Below, piece by piece: positions 10,217 to 19,230 of a stretch of DNA of 64,000 nt (position 1 is its first letter; every line of letters starts with the position of its first letter). The DNA is taken from the NCBI RefSeq assembly GCF_024199945.1, contig NZ_JANADP010000001.1:3658001-3722000 (forward strand), in the 5' to 3' direction. Origin of the DNA: Bradyrhizobium sp. CCGUVB4N (GTDB lineage Bacteria > Pseudomonadota > Alphaproteobacteria > Rhizobiales > Xanthobacteraceae). Both the position numbers and the translations under genes were made by a program. The notes beneath the pieces were generated by a model. The model was not told where the DNA came from. It saw only the letters and a list, made by a program, of their open reading frames with translations, and ran no database searches.

Positions 10217-11161
10217 ATGCTGGGTTATCTCGCAAGACGGCTGCTCATGACGATCCCGACGTTGCTGCTGGTCGCGATCGGGGTGTTTGCGCTGGTCCGG
10301 CTCATTCCAGGCGACCCCGTGCAGGTGATGCTCGGCGATGCCGCCGATCCCGCGCAAGCGGCGCAGTTGCGCGCCCAGCTCGGGCTCGATCAGCCGATCC
10401 CGGTTCAGTTCATGCACTGGATCGCAAAGCTTGCGACCGGCGATTTCGGGCACTCCATCACCAACAACCTCGCTGTGTTGCCGCTCATTCTCGAGCGTTT
10501 CCAGGTCAGCGCCGTCATCGTGCTGGTGGCGGTTGCGGCGGCCGCCTGCATCGCAGTCCCGGCCGGGCTCGTCGCGGCCTGGAAGCAGAACAGCCTGCTC
10601 GATCTCTCCGTCGTCGGCGGCGCCACGCTGCTATTATCGATCCCGAGCTTCTGGCTCGGGCTGCTGCTGCTGTTGCTGTTCGGGCTCAAGCTGAAATGGC
10701 TGCCGGTGATTGGCTATGTGCCGTTCACCGAGAATTTCTGGCAGGCGGCGAGCTTCATCGTCTTGCCGATCGCGACGCTGACCATGGTCGAGATCGGCGT
10801 GCTCACGCGCATGGCGCGGGCCGCGTCTATCGAAGTGCTGCGGCTCGAATATGTCACGCATGCGCGCGCCAAGGGCGTGCCGGAGTGGCGGGTGCTCGCG
10901 CGGCACGTCCTGCCCAACGCCTTCGCCCCGACCTGGACGCTGATCGGTCTCGTGCTCGGCCATCTCCTCGGCGGCATTGCCGTGATCGAGACGGTGTTCA
11001 CGCTGCCCGGTCTCGGCCGGTTGCTGGTCGATTCCATCTTCGCACGCGATTATCCGGTGGTGCAGGGCTGCCTCCTGTTTACAGCCGTGATCTATGTCGT
11101 GGTCAATCTGGTCGTCGATCTCTGCTATCCGCTGTTCGATCCGAGGGTGACGGTGGCATGA
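10217..11161 (+). CDS. ABC transporter permease, DppB type
   Basis: A 314-residue inner-membrane permease starting MLGYLARRLLMTIPT with the LIPGDPVQVMLGD segment of DppB-like proteins, a leucine-run helix near residues 150-160 and an EAA loop (THARAKGVPEWRVLARHVLPNAFAP). The ATG at 10217 was chosen over an upstream in-frame start because the conserved amphipathic start follows it; the upstream codons overlap the previous gene. The stop overlaps the next start (ATGA). Confidence 0.92.
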   Translation: MLGYLARRLLMTIPTLLLVAIGVFALVRLIPGDPVQVMLGDAADPAQAAQLRAQLGLDQPIPVQFMHWIAKLATGDFGHSITNNLAVLPLILERFQVSAVIVLVAVAAAACIAVPAGLVAAWKQNSLLDLSVVGGATLLLSIPSFWLGLLLLLLFGLKLKWLPVIGYVPFTENFWQAASFIVLPIATLTMVEIGVLTRMARAASIEVLRLEYVTHARAKGVPEWRVLARHVLPNAFAPTWTLIGLVLGHLLGGIAVIETVFTLPGLGRLLVDSIFARDYPVVQGCLLFTAVIYVVVNLVVDLCYPLFDPRVTVA

Positions 11162-11970
11162 GAGTGCGCGCCAACACCGCGATCGGCGGCGTTCTGATGG
11201 CGTTCCTGCTCGGCGCTACCATCACCGGAGCGTTCTGGACGCCGTTTGACCCGCTGCGCATCAATCTGCGTGCGCGGCTGCAAGCGCCTTCGTCGCTGCA
11301 TTGGTTCGGCACGGACGAATTCGGCCGTGACGTGTTGAGCCGCGTCATGGTCGGCGCCGGTGCCAGCGTCGTGATTGCCGTACTCACGGTGGTGCTCGCG
11401 GTTACACTCGGAATGATGATCGGCTGCACGGCCGGCTACGTTAGGGGCTGGGTCGATCGGATCGTCATGGCTGTCACCGATGCGCTGCTTGCTTTCCCCG
11501 GCATCTTGCTGGCGCTTGCCGTCATGATCGTCGTCGGCGCCAACAAGACCGGCCTGATCCTCGCGCTCGGTCTTGCCTACATTCCGTCGGTGGTCCGCGT
11601 AATGCGCGGCACCGTGCTGTCGATCCGCGAGAAAGAATATGTCGAGGCCTCGCGCGTCATCGGCAATTCGGAAGTCTATTCGATGATCCGCCACGTGATG
11701 CCGAACGCGATCGCGCCGGTCGCGGTGCTCGCGACCAGCATGTTCGGCTGGGTGCTGCTGGCCGAGAGCGCGCTGAGCTTCCTGGGCCTCGGCGTGCCGC
11801 CGCCGGCCCCGACCTGGGGCAACATGCTCGCGGCAAGCCGTCCGTTCATGGAAACCGCGGCCTGGCTCTCGATCGCGCCGGGCCTCTGCATCGCGCTGAC
11901 GCTACTCGGCATCAATCTGCTCGGCGATTCCTTGCGCGATCGCCTCGACCCGAGGATGGCGCACGGATGA
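11158..11970 (+). CDS. ABC transporter permease, DppC type
   Basis: A 270-residue permease with the WFGTDEFGRDVLSRV signature (~44-58) and the EAA-type loop MIRHVMPNAIAPVAV. It is shorter at the N-terminus than the DppC protein at 2185, with the first helix starting around residue 8. ATG 11158 overlaps the previous stop and its own stop overlaps the downstream ATPase start, so the three are coupled. Confidence 0.92.
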   Translation: MRVRANTAIGGVLMAFLLGATITGAFWTPFDPLRINLRARLQAPSSLHWFGTDEFGRDVLSRVMVGAGASVVIAVLTVVLAVTLGMMIGCTAGYVRGWVDRIVMAVTDALLAFPGILLALAVMIVVGANKTGLILALGLAYIPSVVRVMRGTVLSIREKEYVEASRVIGNSEVYSMIRHVMPNAIAPVAVLATSMFGWVLLAESALSFLGLGVPPPAPTWGNMLAASRPFMETAAWLSIAPGLCIALTLLGINLLGDSLRDRLDPRMAHG

Positions 11971-13574
11971 CGCTGCTGTCGGTCGAGAATCTGCGCATCG
12001 AGGCGTCGGCCAACAAGGCCTCGATCGTCGACGACGTCTCCTTCGCCGTCGATCGCGGTGAATTCCTCGCCGTCGTCGGCGAATCCGGCAGTGGCAAGAC
12101 GGCGGCTGCACGTGCCGTGCTCGGGCTGTTGCCACCAGGTCTTCGCAAGGCTGGCGGCCGTATCGTGCTCGACGGCATCGACCTTGCGACCACATCGGCG
12201 CGCCAAATGCGCGGACTGCGCGGTCCCGTCGTCGGCATGGTGTTCCAGGAGCCGATGGTGTCGCTCAATCCCGCCATCAGCGTCGGTGTGCAAATGGCGG
12301 AGGGGCTTGGCCTGCACGAACGGCTGGGAAAGCGGGAGATCCGCAGTCGCTGCCTCGATATGCTCGCGCGCGTACAGATCCGTGATCCCGAGCGGACTTT
12401 CGATGCCTATCCGCATGAATTCTCCGGCGGCATGCGTCAGCGCATCATGCTGGCGTCGGTGATGCTGTTGAAGCCGAAGCTGCTGATCGCGGACGAGCCG
12501 ACCACGGCGCTCGACACGCTGACGCAGCGCGAGGTGCTTGATCTCATGGTCGGGCTCGCCCGTGACCACGGCACCTCGGTGATGCTGATCACCCACAATC
12601 TCGGCCTGGTGTCGCGCTACGCGCAGCGCGCGCTGGTGCTCCGCCAGGGCAAGATGGTCGAGACCGGGACGACGCGACAGATCCTGTTCTCGCCGCAAGA
12701 AGCCTATACCAGGCGGCTGGTCGAGGCCCTGCCGCGCCGCGGTGATACGACAAAAGCGCGACAGGCCGGCGAGCCGCTCGTCAGCGTGCGAGGCCTCAAG
12801 GTCGGCTTCGGTGGGCGCCAGCGGTTGTTCCGGCGTGATGCGGGCGTTTTGGCGGTCAACGGCGTCGACCTCGACATCGCCGCGGGAGAGACGGTCGCGG
12901 TGGTCGGTGGCAGCGGCTCGGGCAAGACGACGCTTGGCCGTGCCATGCTGCGGTTGATCCCGACGTCAGGCGGCGAGATCCGGTTCCGGGGCAGGGACGT
13001 GACGGCCACCATCGATCGTGACTTCCGCCTTGCTTCGCAACTGGTGTTCCAGGATCCCTATTCCTCGCTCGATCCTCGCATGCGTGTCGGCGAGATCGTG
13101 GCCGAGCCGCTTCGTCACGTCGCACATTTGGCGGCCGATGAACGTGATCGGCGTGTCGAGGCGATGCTGGATGAGGTCGGCCTTGCCGGCCTCGGCAAGC
13201 GCTGGCCGCACGAATTGTCGGGTGGTCAACGGCAGCGGATCGCGATCGCGCGAGCCATCGTGCGCGAGCCGGCCTTTGTCGTCGCGGACGAACCGGTCTC
13301 GGCACTCGACATGACCATCCAGGCGCAGGTGCTGAAGCTGTTCGAGCGGCTTCAGCTGCAATATGGATTTGCCTGCCTGTTCATCAGCCACGATCTCGCG
13401 GCCGTCGAGCAGGTGGCCGACAGGGTCGTGGTGATGCAAGGTGGCCGGATTGTCGAGCAGGGCTCGCGCGACGACATCTTCGATCGTCCGCAGCACGATT
13501 ATACGAAGGCGCTGCTCGCGGCGGCACCCGTGCTGGACTTTGAGGGAACAGCGGCCGTGCGCGCTTCGGGTTGA
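11967..13574 (+). CDS. Double ABC ATPase (DppD-DppF fusion type)
   Basis: A 535-residue protein containing two complete oligopeptide-type ATPase domains in one chain, as in GsiA/YejF. Domain 1 (about 1-250) has GESGSGKT, FSGGMRQR and [12 protein letters not shown]; domain 2 (about 265-530) has GGSGSGKTT, LSGGQRQR and FVVADEPVSALD. The second Walker A begins GGS instead of GES. The oligo_HPY cysteine tails seen in the ATPases of the first importer are missing here. It is the last gene of the second importer operon. Confidence 0.92.
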   Translation: MTLLSVENLRIEASANKASIVDDVSFAVDRGEFLAVVGESGSGKTAAARAVLGLLPPGLRKAGGRIVLDGIDLATTSARQMRGLRGPVVGMVFQEPMVSLNPAISVGVQMAEGLGLHERLGKREIRSRCLDMLARVQIRDPERTFDAYPHEFSGGMRQRIMLASVMLLKPKLLIADEPTTALDTLTQREVLDLMVGLARDHGTSVMLITHNLGLVSRYAQRALVLRQGKMVETGTTRQILFSPQEAYTRRLVEALPRRGDTTKARQAGEPLVSVRGLKVGFGGRQRLFRRDAGVLAVNGVDLDIAAGETVAVVGGSGSGKTTLGRAMLRLIPTSGGEIRFRGRDVTATIDRDFRLASQLVFQDPYSSLDPRMRVGEIVAEPLRHVAHLAADERDRRVEAMLDEVGLAGLGKRWPHELSGGQRQRIAIARAIVREPAFVVADEPVSALDMTIQAQVLKLFERLQLQYGFACLFISHDLAAVEQVADRVVVMQGGRIVEQGSRDDIFDRPQHDYTKALLAAAPVLDFEGTAAVRASG

Positions 13575-13581
13575 ACGGGCG

Positions 13582-13608
13582 CAAGAGGGAAGCAGCGCTC
13601 CCCTCTTG
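13582..13608. terminator. Candidate bidirectional hairpin
   Basis: Perfect 8-bp inverted repeat CAAGAGGG / CCCTCTTG with an 11-nt loop, 8 nt after the double-ATPase stop and 17 nt before the stop of the convergent glycosyltransferase gene. There is no clear T run, so it may be a Rho-assisted or processing hairpin instead of a classic intrinsic terminator. Confidence 0.5.
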
Positions 13609-13625
13609 TAACGGACCGGGCGAAT

Positions 13626-14972
13626 TTACCGTGCGACGCGGCGGCCGCGGCCGGGTTCGAGCGTGCCGATCCGCCGCGACGCTTCGCGATCGTCCACGAG
13701 ACGGCTGATGATCCGGAGAATCTCGGATCGCGTGTCGATGTCGGCAAATTCGTCGGCCATTCGCGAGGCACGCATGCGGTAGGCAGGGCGATCGAGCACG
13801 GTGCGCACCGCCTCTCGGATCGCGTCCGGCGTTGGCTCGTTGGTCGCGAGATTGATGCCGACGCCGGACCATGCGACGCGTGCGTTGACGTCGGCCTTGT
13901 CCTCGGTCATGCCCGCCGTGACCAGCGGAATTCCGAAGCTCATGGCCTGGTTGACACTGCCATAACCGCCATTGCTGACCAGCACGTCGACGCGAGGCAG
14001 CAGCCATTCGAACGGCAGATAGGTGGCAAGTCTTGCGTTTGACGAGACGGGTGCGGGGATCGCTTCGACCGGGCGACCGCCGGTCGTCGCCACCACCAGC
14101 ACGTCCGGCTCGTTGGCAAGCGCGATGAGCGTCGGTGCTATCAGTAGCCCCAGATTGTGGTTGGCCACGGTGCCCTGCGTCACCAGCACGACCTTCCGCG
14201 ACCCATCGAGCTCTTGCGCCCACGACGGCAAGGGCGCCTGGCGCGGAATGATCGGCGGCGTTCCGACGAAATGTACATTGGGTGGAAACGGCCGGGGAAA
14301 TTCGAAGCTCGGCACGGACAATTGCATATAGGCGTCGGCGAACTCGATGACTGAATGGAACATCGGCTTCGACAGCGGACCGACGCCGAAGCTCTTCAGC
14401 ACCCTGTTCAGGTTGCGCAGGACCGGCTGGTCGACATCAGCGTCATACGCACCCGCGATGACCGCATATTGCTGGCGCTGCTCTTCCGTGGACGCAGGCG
14501 GCAGGCCGAGAAAGTTTGGCGCGCCGTCATCGCGCTCCCAGTGCAGAAACGACGTTCCGCACAGTACAACTGGCGGCCGCATCTCGCGCGGTCCGAGCAG
14601 CATCGGAAAGATGCCGAACAGCATGTCGTCGCCGATGATGATGTCGGCCTGAAAGTGTTCCAACGCCTCGTACAGGCCCTGGTTTTGTGCCGGGATGGAG
14701 TCGACGAAGATGCGCTCGCAGGCGGTACGTAGCCAGTCGGGCCCCGGAGGAAGGCTCTTCAGCTCGGGGACCACCGAGAGAATATCGCGCAGATCGAAAT
14801 CCGCGCCCTCCGGAAGCGGGAAGAACTGCGCGCCGTTGGCTTCGATGCGAGCTCGAAATGCGGTCCCTGTCAGGAAGGCAATCTCGTGGTTCTCGGCGAC
14901 GAGAATGCGCGCAATGGCGAGCAGCGGGTTGAGATGGCCCGTCGCAGGTGTCGAAGCGATGAGAATCTTCAT
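13626..14972 (-). CDS. MGT/UGT-type glycosyltransferase (GT1 fold)
   Basis: A 448-residue GT-B glycosyltransferase resembling macrolide/UDP-glycosyltransferases. The N-terminus has MKILIASTPATGHLNP (acceptor side) and the C-terminal nucleotide-sugar region has VLVSNGGYGSVNQAMSFGIPLV; the usual His of the HGG motif is replaced by Asn. ATG 14972 was chosen since the family start begins exactly there; the frame stays open for another 258 codons upstream but those residues show no family similarity. Probably glycosylates a small hydrophobic acceptor; the sugar and acceptor are unknown. Confidence 0.85.
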   Translation of the reverse strand: MKILIASTPATGHLNPLLAIARILVAENHEIAFLTGTAFRARIEANGAQFFPLPEGADFDLRDILSVVPELKSLPPGPDWLRTACERIFVDSIPAQNQGLYEALEHFQADIIIGDDMLFGIFPMLLGPREMRPPVVLCGTSFLHWERDDGAPNFLGLPPASTEEQRQQYAVIAGAYDADVDQPVLRNLNRVLKSFGVGPLSKPMFHSVIEFADAYMQLSVPSFEFPRPFPPNVHFVGTPPIIPRQAPLPSWAQELDGSRKVVLVTQGTVANHNLGLLIAPTLIALANEPDVLVVATTGGRPVEAIPAPVSSNARLATYLPFEWLLPRVDVLVSNGGYGSVNQAMSFGIPLVTAGMTEDKADVNARVAWSGVGINLATNEPTPDAIREAVRTVLDRPAYRMRASRMADEFADIDTRSEILRIISRLVDDREASRRIGTLEPGRGRRVAR

Positions 14973-15152
14973 GGAATAGGTCCTCTGATTGTCGAGCATC
15001 GGCCGTGGGCGGTCGATGAGCAGAGGGAGAGTGCTGGGATGGCCGTTACGGCAGAACTTCCGCACTGCGCCAAATTGGTTACGGCGGCAATTCATCATGG
15101 CGTTGCGGCGGCGATGGACAACGGTACGCCGATCCGGGCGAATCCTGGTCCT

Positions 15153-15166
15153 GTTACAACGGTAAC
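15153..15166. promoter_or_regulatory. Inverted repeat GTTAC-N4-GTAAC
   Basis: A 5-bp inverted repeat with 4-nt spacer in the 277-nt divergent region between the glycosyltransferase and the cytochrome c gene, 84 nt upstream of the cytochrome start. Further GTTAC words occur at 15076 and 15208. Possible regulator site for either gene; the rest of 14973-15249 shows nothing else recognisable. Confidence 0.3.
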
Positions 15167-15249
15167 TCACGCCGCCAATGCTGAAACAGCGCGGTAGTCC
15201 CGTCCTCATAGTTACGAAAATCGCTCCTTTCGAGTTCGTGAGGACGAGC

Positions 15250-16194
15250 ATGCCGAATATTGTCAGTCTCATTCTACTGGTGGCTCTTGCGGCATTCATG
15301 GTCTGGTTCGGTTGGCGTGCACTGCAGGTCCGGTCGCGCGTCTTGAGATGGAGCGGTGTGGGGCTGGCGGCCGTCTTGACGATCCTGGTGTCGTCGGTCA
15401 GCGCGCTGACTGCGACAGGTCTCGTCAGGCAGCACGCGCGCTCCGCGCCTCTTCCAAGCGTCAAGGTCGAACTCACGCCCGAGCGGGTCGCGCGCGGCAA
15501 GGCCGTGACCGCCAGCTTTTGCAGCGGATGCCACAAGGCGACGTTGACCGGTGGTGGCAATCTCGCCGAGGATCTTCCGATCAATATCGGCTCGTTCGTG
15601 GCCGCCAATCTCACGCCCGCCGGGCCACTGAAGCGGTGGTCGGATGGCGAGATTTTTCGCGCCATTCGCAACGGCGTCGATGCGAACGGAGGCTGGCTCA
15701 CGATCATGTCCTTCACCAACGCGAGCCGGCTGAGCGACGACGACACCGTTGCGGTGATCGCCTATCTTCGCAGTCTCCCGGCCGCGGGCGCGCCCACGCC
15801 GGGGCAGCTCGATCGATTCAACCTCGTCGGCCTGGCGATGCTGGGGGCCGGGATGTTGCCGGACGCGAAGCCGGTGACCGCCGCGCGCATTGCTGCGCCC
15901 GCAAAAGGGCCGACGGCCGAATACGGCGAGTACCTGCTATCCTATCAGGACTGCCGCGAATGCCACGGCAAGGATCTCAGTGGAGGCGTGCCCGGCCAGT
16001 TGCCGCCGCTCGGTCCCGACCTCGGCATTGTCGCGCAGTGGACCTGCGACGAATTCATCGCCACCATGCGCTCCGGCGTCGATCCGAATGGGCACCAGAT
16101 CGGGGAGAAAATGCCGTGGCGTCCGATCGGACGGATGGACATCGACGAGCTTGTGGCCTTGTATCAATATCTGACGCAGTCACGGCACCCGTAG
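15250..16194 (+). CDS. Membrane-anchored two-heme cytochrome c
   Basis: A 314-residue protein with two hydrophobic N-terminal helices (~4-22 and ~36-56) and two CxxCH heme sites: CSGCH (91-95) and CRECH (235-239), each in a cytochrome c domain with a following Met region. Likely periplasmic electron carrier attached to the inner membrane. An upstream in-frame ATG at 15178 exists but the hydrophobic anchor begins right after 15250. It precedes a VirG-like regulator and a di-heme peroxidase, so it may feed electrons to that peroxidase or to an oxidase. Confidence 0.85.
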   Translation: MPNIVSLILLVALAAFMVWFGWRALQVRSRVLRWSGVGLAAVLTILVSSVSALTATGLVRQHARSAPLPSVKVELTPERVARGKAVTASFCSGCHKATLTGGGNLAEDLPINIGSFVAANLTPAGPLKRWSDGEIFRAIRNGVDANGGWLTIMSFTNASRLSDDDTVAVIAYLRSLPAAGAPTPGQLDRFNLVGLAMLGAGMLPDAKPVTAARIAAPAKGPTAEYGEYLLSYQDCRECHGKDLSGGVPGQLPPLGPDLGIVAQWTCDEFIATMRSGVDPNGHQIGEKMPWRPIGRMDIDELVALYQYLTQSRHP

Positions 16195-16597
16195 TATGTC
16201 GCGCGGCATCCACAAGCCCGCGAAATGACGTCGACTCATCATCAGGTCATGTCACTTCGGCAGCTGCGCCCGTGCGCTGCCCGATTTTAGAATCGTTCTG
16301 AGTTAACTGAACAACGCCGACACTGCTGGTCCGTCGAGGCGATGTTCACTTGGGTAGTAAATCATCTACATCACAATTCATCACGTATCGGAGATTTTGC
16401 CGAGTATGACGGCAAAATGACCTATTCGGCTGACATTGAAGGCAACATCTATATTTGTCGTTCGCGCATAAGAAGGCAGGTCGTCGGCACATGACAACGG
16501 ATTTCAACCGGGTGCCGCCGGCTTCAAAGGAACTCATTTTCGCATCAGCCGAAGCCGGCACGACAAAGTCGGCTAAGGCAAGTTTGAGAGATCAAAT
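16195..16597. other. 403-nt intergenic region with a long inverted repeat
   Basis: Between the cytochrome c and the response regulator. It is visibly more AT-rich than the neighbouring genes and contains a perfect 8-bp inverted repeat ATTTTGCC / GGCAAAAT (16394-16401 and 16411-16418, 9-nt loop). A 68-codon frame at 16455-16661 runs into the regulator gene and has no convincing protein features, so I regard the region as regulatory. Confidence 0.5.
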
Positions 16598-17323
16598 ATG
16601 TTGGCAGACGCCGGCCATGTCATCGTTGTCGATGACGATCCCACCTTGCGGCAAATGGTGATCAAATATCTGGAAGAGCATAATGTACCGGGGAGGGCTG
16701 CATCCAACCGTGCCGAATTGCATCGTCATCTCGAGGGAGCGCAACCCTGCTTGATCATTCTCGACCTGCGCCTCGGTCAGGAGGATGGGCTTGACCTGCT
16801 GCGGGAGATCCGTTCTCACTCCGATGTGCCCGTGATCATCACGACCGGGCACCGTCCCGATGAGATCGACCGTATCGTCGGTCTTGAGCTGGGCGCCGAT
16901 GATTACATCATCAAACCGTTCAGCCTGCGGGAACTGTTGGCTCGCGTCCGTGCGGTGCTGCGACGCCAGGAAATCGGACGGGCCGCTCGCGCGCGGGATC
17001 CCGAGCGCGGCGGCTATCGGTTCAACGGCTGGAAGCTCGAGCGCCGCGGCCGCAAGCTGGTCGACGCCAGCAACGCGCCGGTTCCCCTGAGCAAGGGCGA
17101 ATATGCCCTGCTGCTGGCCTTCCTCGAGGCGCCCGAACGCCCGCTCAGCCGTGAGCACCTGCTCCAGGCGACCCGCATCCACGAAGACATCTTCGATCGC
17201 AGCATTGACGTTCAGGTGTTGCGGCTGCGACGCAAGCTGGAGAACGACCCGAGCGCGCCGCGCATCATCCAGACCGAGCGCGGCGTGGGCTACGTCTTCA
17301 CCGTGCCGGTCGAGCCGTTCTAG
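16598..17323 (+). CDS. VirG-like OmpR-family response regulator
   Basis: A 241-residue response regulator. The receiver has the acidic pocket DDD (12-14), phospho-acceptor D56 in LIILDLRLGQEDGLDLL and K106 in DDYIIKPFS. The C-terminal winged helix is of OmpR type (FDRSIDVQVLRLRRKLE recognition region). The stretches LxLGxEDGL, LLLAFLEAP...LSREHLL and the DRSID helix resemble VirG of Agrobacterium more than PhoB or OmpR. Its probable partner is the VirA-like kinase at 19227. The start sits after AT-rich sequence with only a weak ribosome binding site. Confidence 0.88.
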   Translation: MLADAGHVIVVDDDPTLRQMVIKYLEEHNVPGRAASNRAELHRHLEGAQPCLIILDLRLGQEDGLDLLREIRSHSDVPVIITTGHRPDEIDRIVGLELGADDYIIKPFSLRELLARVRAVLRRQEIGRAARARDPERGGYRFNGWKLERRGRKLVDASNAPVPLSKGEYALLLAFLEAPERPLSREHLLQATRIHEDIFDRSIDVQVLRLRRKLENDPSAPRIIQTERGVGYVFTVPVEPF

Positions 17324-17375
17324 GGCGGCTGATGTCGTGATGGTGAAAGCGTGGCAACGGCCGGCTGCAATCGTA

Positions 17376-17395
17376 ACTGTTTTCTGCGCAACAGT
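17376..17395. promoter_or_regulatory. Inverted repeat ACTGTT-N8-AACAGT
   Basis: A perfect 6-bp inverted repeat located 66 nt before the DUF1127 start, with TAAC words at 17374 and 17406 around it. It could be the terminator-like end of the response-regulator transcript or an operator for the DUF1127 gene. Confidence 0.3.
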
Positions 17396-17460
17396 GATCC
17401 CGGTGTAACAGCCGGACGTCAGGGTGTCTCCTGCAAGCATTGCGTTGGAGAACTCGTCGC

Positions 17461-17997
17461 ATGTTGAAACAGAACTTGCCCTCAAACGTGGTCCGCGTGG
17501 TGCGGCCTCTCGAGATGGAAGCCGGCCGCATCACGGATATTTCGGATCGCCGCAGAAGCGATCGGCGCGACCGTGCGGTGCGGCCCGGCACACTGGGGGA
17601 TGCACCAAGACCGCTAAAGCCGTCGGCGGAAGCAGACCGTCCGACCAGTTGGTGGTCTGCGGTCTTGCTATCCGTGATGGAGGGATTTGCCCTCTATGGC
17701 GCGGCGCTCCATCCGAACGCGACGTTTCCGGTAGAGGCGATGCCGCGCACCGTGCCGCCACGTTCGCCGCGTCCGGACGTCAGCGCACGGATTGATTTGA
17801 ACGCCCGGCGCCACTGGAGCTGGTGGTCTGCCCTCGGCGAAACGACCGCGGTGCTCTGGAAGCATTGGCGGCGGGAGCGGGAGATCAATCGAGCCGTCGT
17901 GGCCCTGTCGAGCTACGACGATCGCACCTTGCGGGATCTCGGCATCAACGGCCGGGCCGACATCGAGCGGGTGGTGAGGTATTGCCGTGATTGCTGA
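17461..17997 (+). CDS. DUF1127 domain protein with long N-terminal extension
   Basis: A 178-residue protein whose last ~45 residues form a DUF1127 domain (REINRAVVALSSYDDRTLRDLGI then an arginine-rich end). Most DUF1127 proteins are 45-100 residues; this one carries a ~130-residue, low-complexity, Arg/Pro-rich leader that I cannot assign. Small DUF1127 proteins in alphaproteobacteria have been tied to RNA turnover, phosphate and stress responses. ATG 17461 is preferred over 17440. It lies between the VirG-like regulator and the peroxidase/kinase pair. Confidence 0.75.
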   Translation: MLKQNLPSNVVRVVRPLEMEAGRITDISDRRRSDRRDRAVRPGTLGDAPRPLKPSAEADRPTSWWSAVLLSVMEGFALYGAALHPNATFPVEAMPRTVPPRSPRPDVSARIDLNARRHWSWWSALGETTAVLWKHWRREREINRAVVALSSYDDRTLRDLGINGRADIERVVRYCRDC

Positions 17998-18222
17998 CGC
18001 TGTTTTCCTCGCAGTTGCCGGACTTGGCTTCTATCGCGCGACCGTGCGCTCCATCATTTTGCGCAGCCGCAGGAGCGGCCTGATCGTAGCGATTCGACAT
18101 GGCCGCCTCTAAGGAGTGATCGGTGCGGCGGCGAGAGGTTGCCGTATCGATCAATAAGACTTGAAGGGTGACGGCCCGATCCGTCGTGGCCCCGCATTGC
18201 CGAACCGTAATGCGAAACCTAT

Positions 18223-19230
18223 GTGCAAGGCTTGTCCGGAATCGCTCAGACCAGGATCTTCCATGAGTTGAAGCGTTGGCGCTCTGTCGTGGCGATCGGC
18301 GCGCTGCTCCTGGTCTGTCTGCACCCGTCTCAAGCACCGTCTCTCGCCCCGTTCCAGTTGTCGCCGCAGGCGCCGGCGGTGCGCGGTGCGGAAGAGCCCA
18401 TCACGCCGATGCCTCCGGCTCCGGAGATCGATCCTCGCAAGGTCGAGCTCGGTGAGCGCCTGTTCAACGACGCGCGGCTGTCGGTTGACAATTCGCGGAC
18501 CTGTTCGTCGTGTCATGACATCCGCACGAACGGGGCAAGTGCGAAGCGGCGCGACCTTGGCCGCGATGGCGCCGAGCTGCCGCTGAACACGACCACCGTC
18601 TTCAACTCGACGCTCAATTTTCGCTACGGCTGGGAGGGAAAATATCGCTCCGTTGAGGCAGATGTCTCGGCGTCGCTGGTCAATCCGCAGATCATGGGAA
18701 GCAGTCTCGCCGGTATCGCTGCAAAGCTGGATCTCGATCCAGGCATGCGGACCGCCTTTGTCGCCGCTTACGGCCACCGGCCGGACCCGGGCAATATCGT
18801 CGATGCTATCGCGAGCTTTCAGCGGACCCTGGTCACGCCCGGCAGCCGGTTTGACCGCTGGCTCGCCGGAGACAAGTCCGCACTGTCGGACAAGGAGCTG
18901 GACGGATACAGGCTGTTCAAGTCGCTCGGATGCGCGTCATGCCATCAGGGGGTGAATGTCGGCGGCAATCTGTTTCAGCGTCACGGTATCTTTCATCCGC
19001 TGGCGTCGCCAGATCCCGCGATCCTGCGGGTGCCGAGCCTGCGCAATGTCGCGACGACTGCACCCTATTTTCATGATGGCAGCGCGCCCACGCTCGACGA
19101 TGCAGTCCGCAAAATGGGCTTCGCGCAATTGAATGCGACATTGACCGATCAGCAGGTGGGGGCGCTGGTCGCCTATCTCAACAGCCTGACCGGACAATAT
19201 CGCGGCGTGCCTGTCGGAGGTGGACCATGA
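18223..19230 (+). CDS. Di-heme cytochrome c peroxidase family protein (MauG/CCP type)
   Basis: A 335-residue exported protein with one hydrophobic segment (~20-34) and two heme sites, CSSCH (94-98) and CASCH (237-241), in the order of bacterial di-heme peroxidases; the conserved [23 protein letters not shown] segment lies near the C-terminus. The best start is GTG 18223; no ATG in frame precedes the signal segment, so the exact N-terminus is uncertain. Its stop overlaps the ATG of the VirA-like kinase, so peroxidase and sensor are produced together, suggesting a redox or peroxide signal. Confidence 0.82.
   Translation: MQGLSGIAQTRIFHELKRWRSVVAIGALLLVCLHPSQAPSLAPFQLSPQAPAVRGAEEPITPMPPAPEIDPRKVELGERLFNDARLSVDNSRTCSSCHDIRTNGASAKRRDLGRDGAELPLNTTTVFNSTLNFRYGWEGKYRSVEADVSASLVNPQIMGSSLAGIAAKLDLDPGMRTAFVAAYGHRPDPGNIVDAIASFQRTLVTPGSRFDRWLAGDKSALSDKELDGYRLFKSLGCASCHQGVNVGGNLFQRHGIFHPLASPDPAILRVPSLRNVATTAPYFHDGSAPTLDDAVRKMGFAQLNATLTDQQVGALVAYLNSLTGQYRGVPVGGGP

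Noticed and set aside
14973..15746. 258-codon upstream extension of the glycosyltransferase frame
   Set aside because: Overlaps the divergent cytochrome c gene and precedes the normal family start MKILIASTPATGHLNP.
16455..16661. 68-codon frame before the VirG-like gene
   Set aside because: Overlaps the regulator start by 64 nt, has no good ribosome binding site and shows no protein features.
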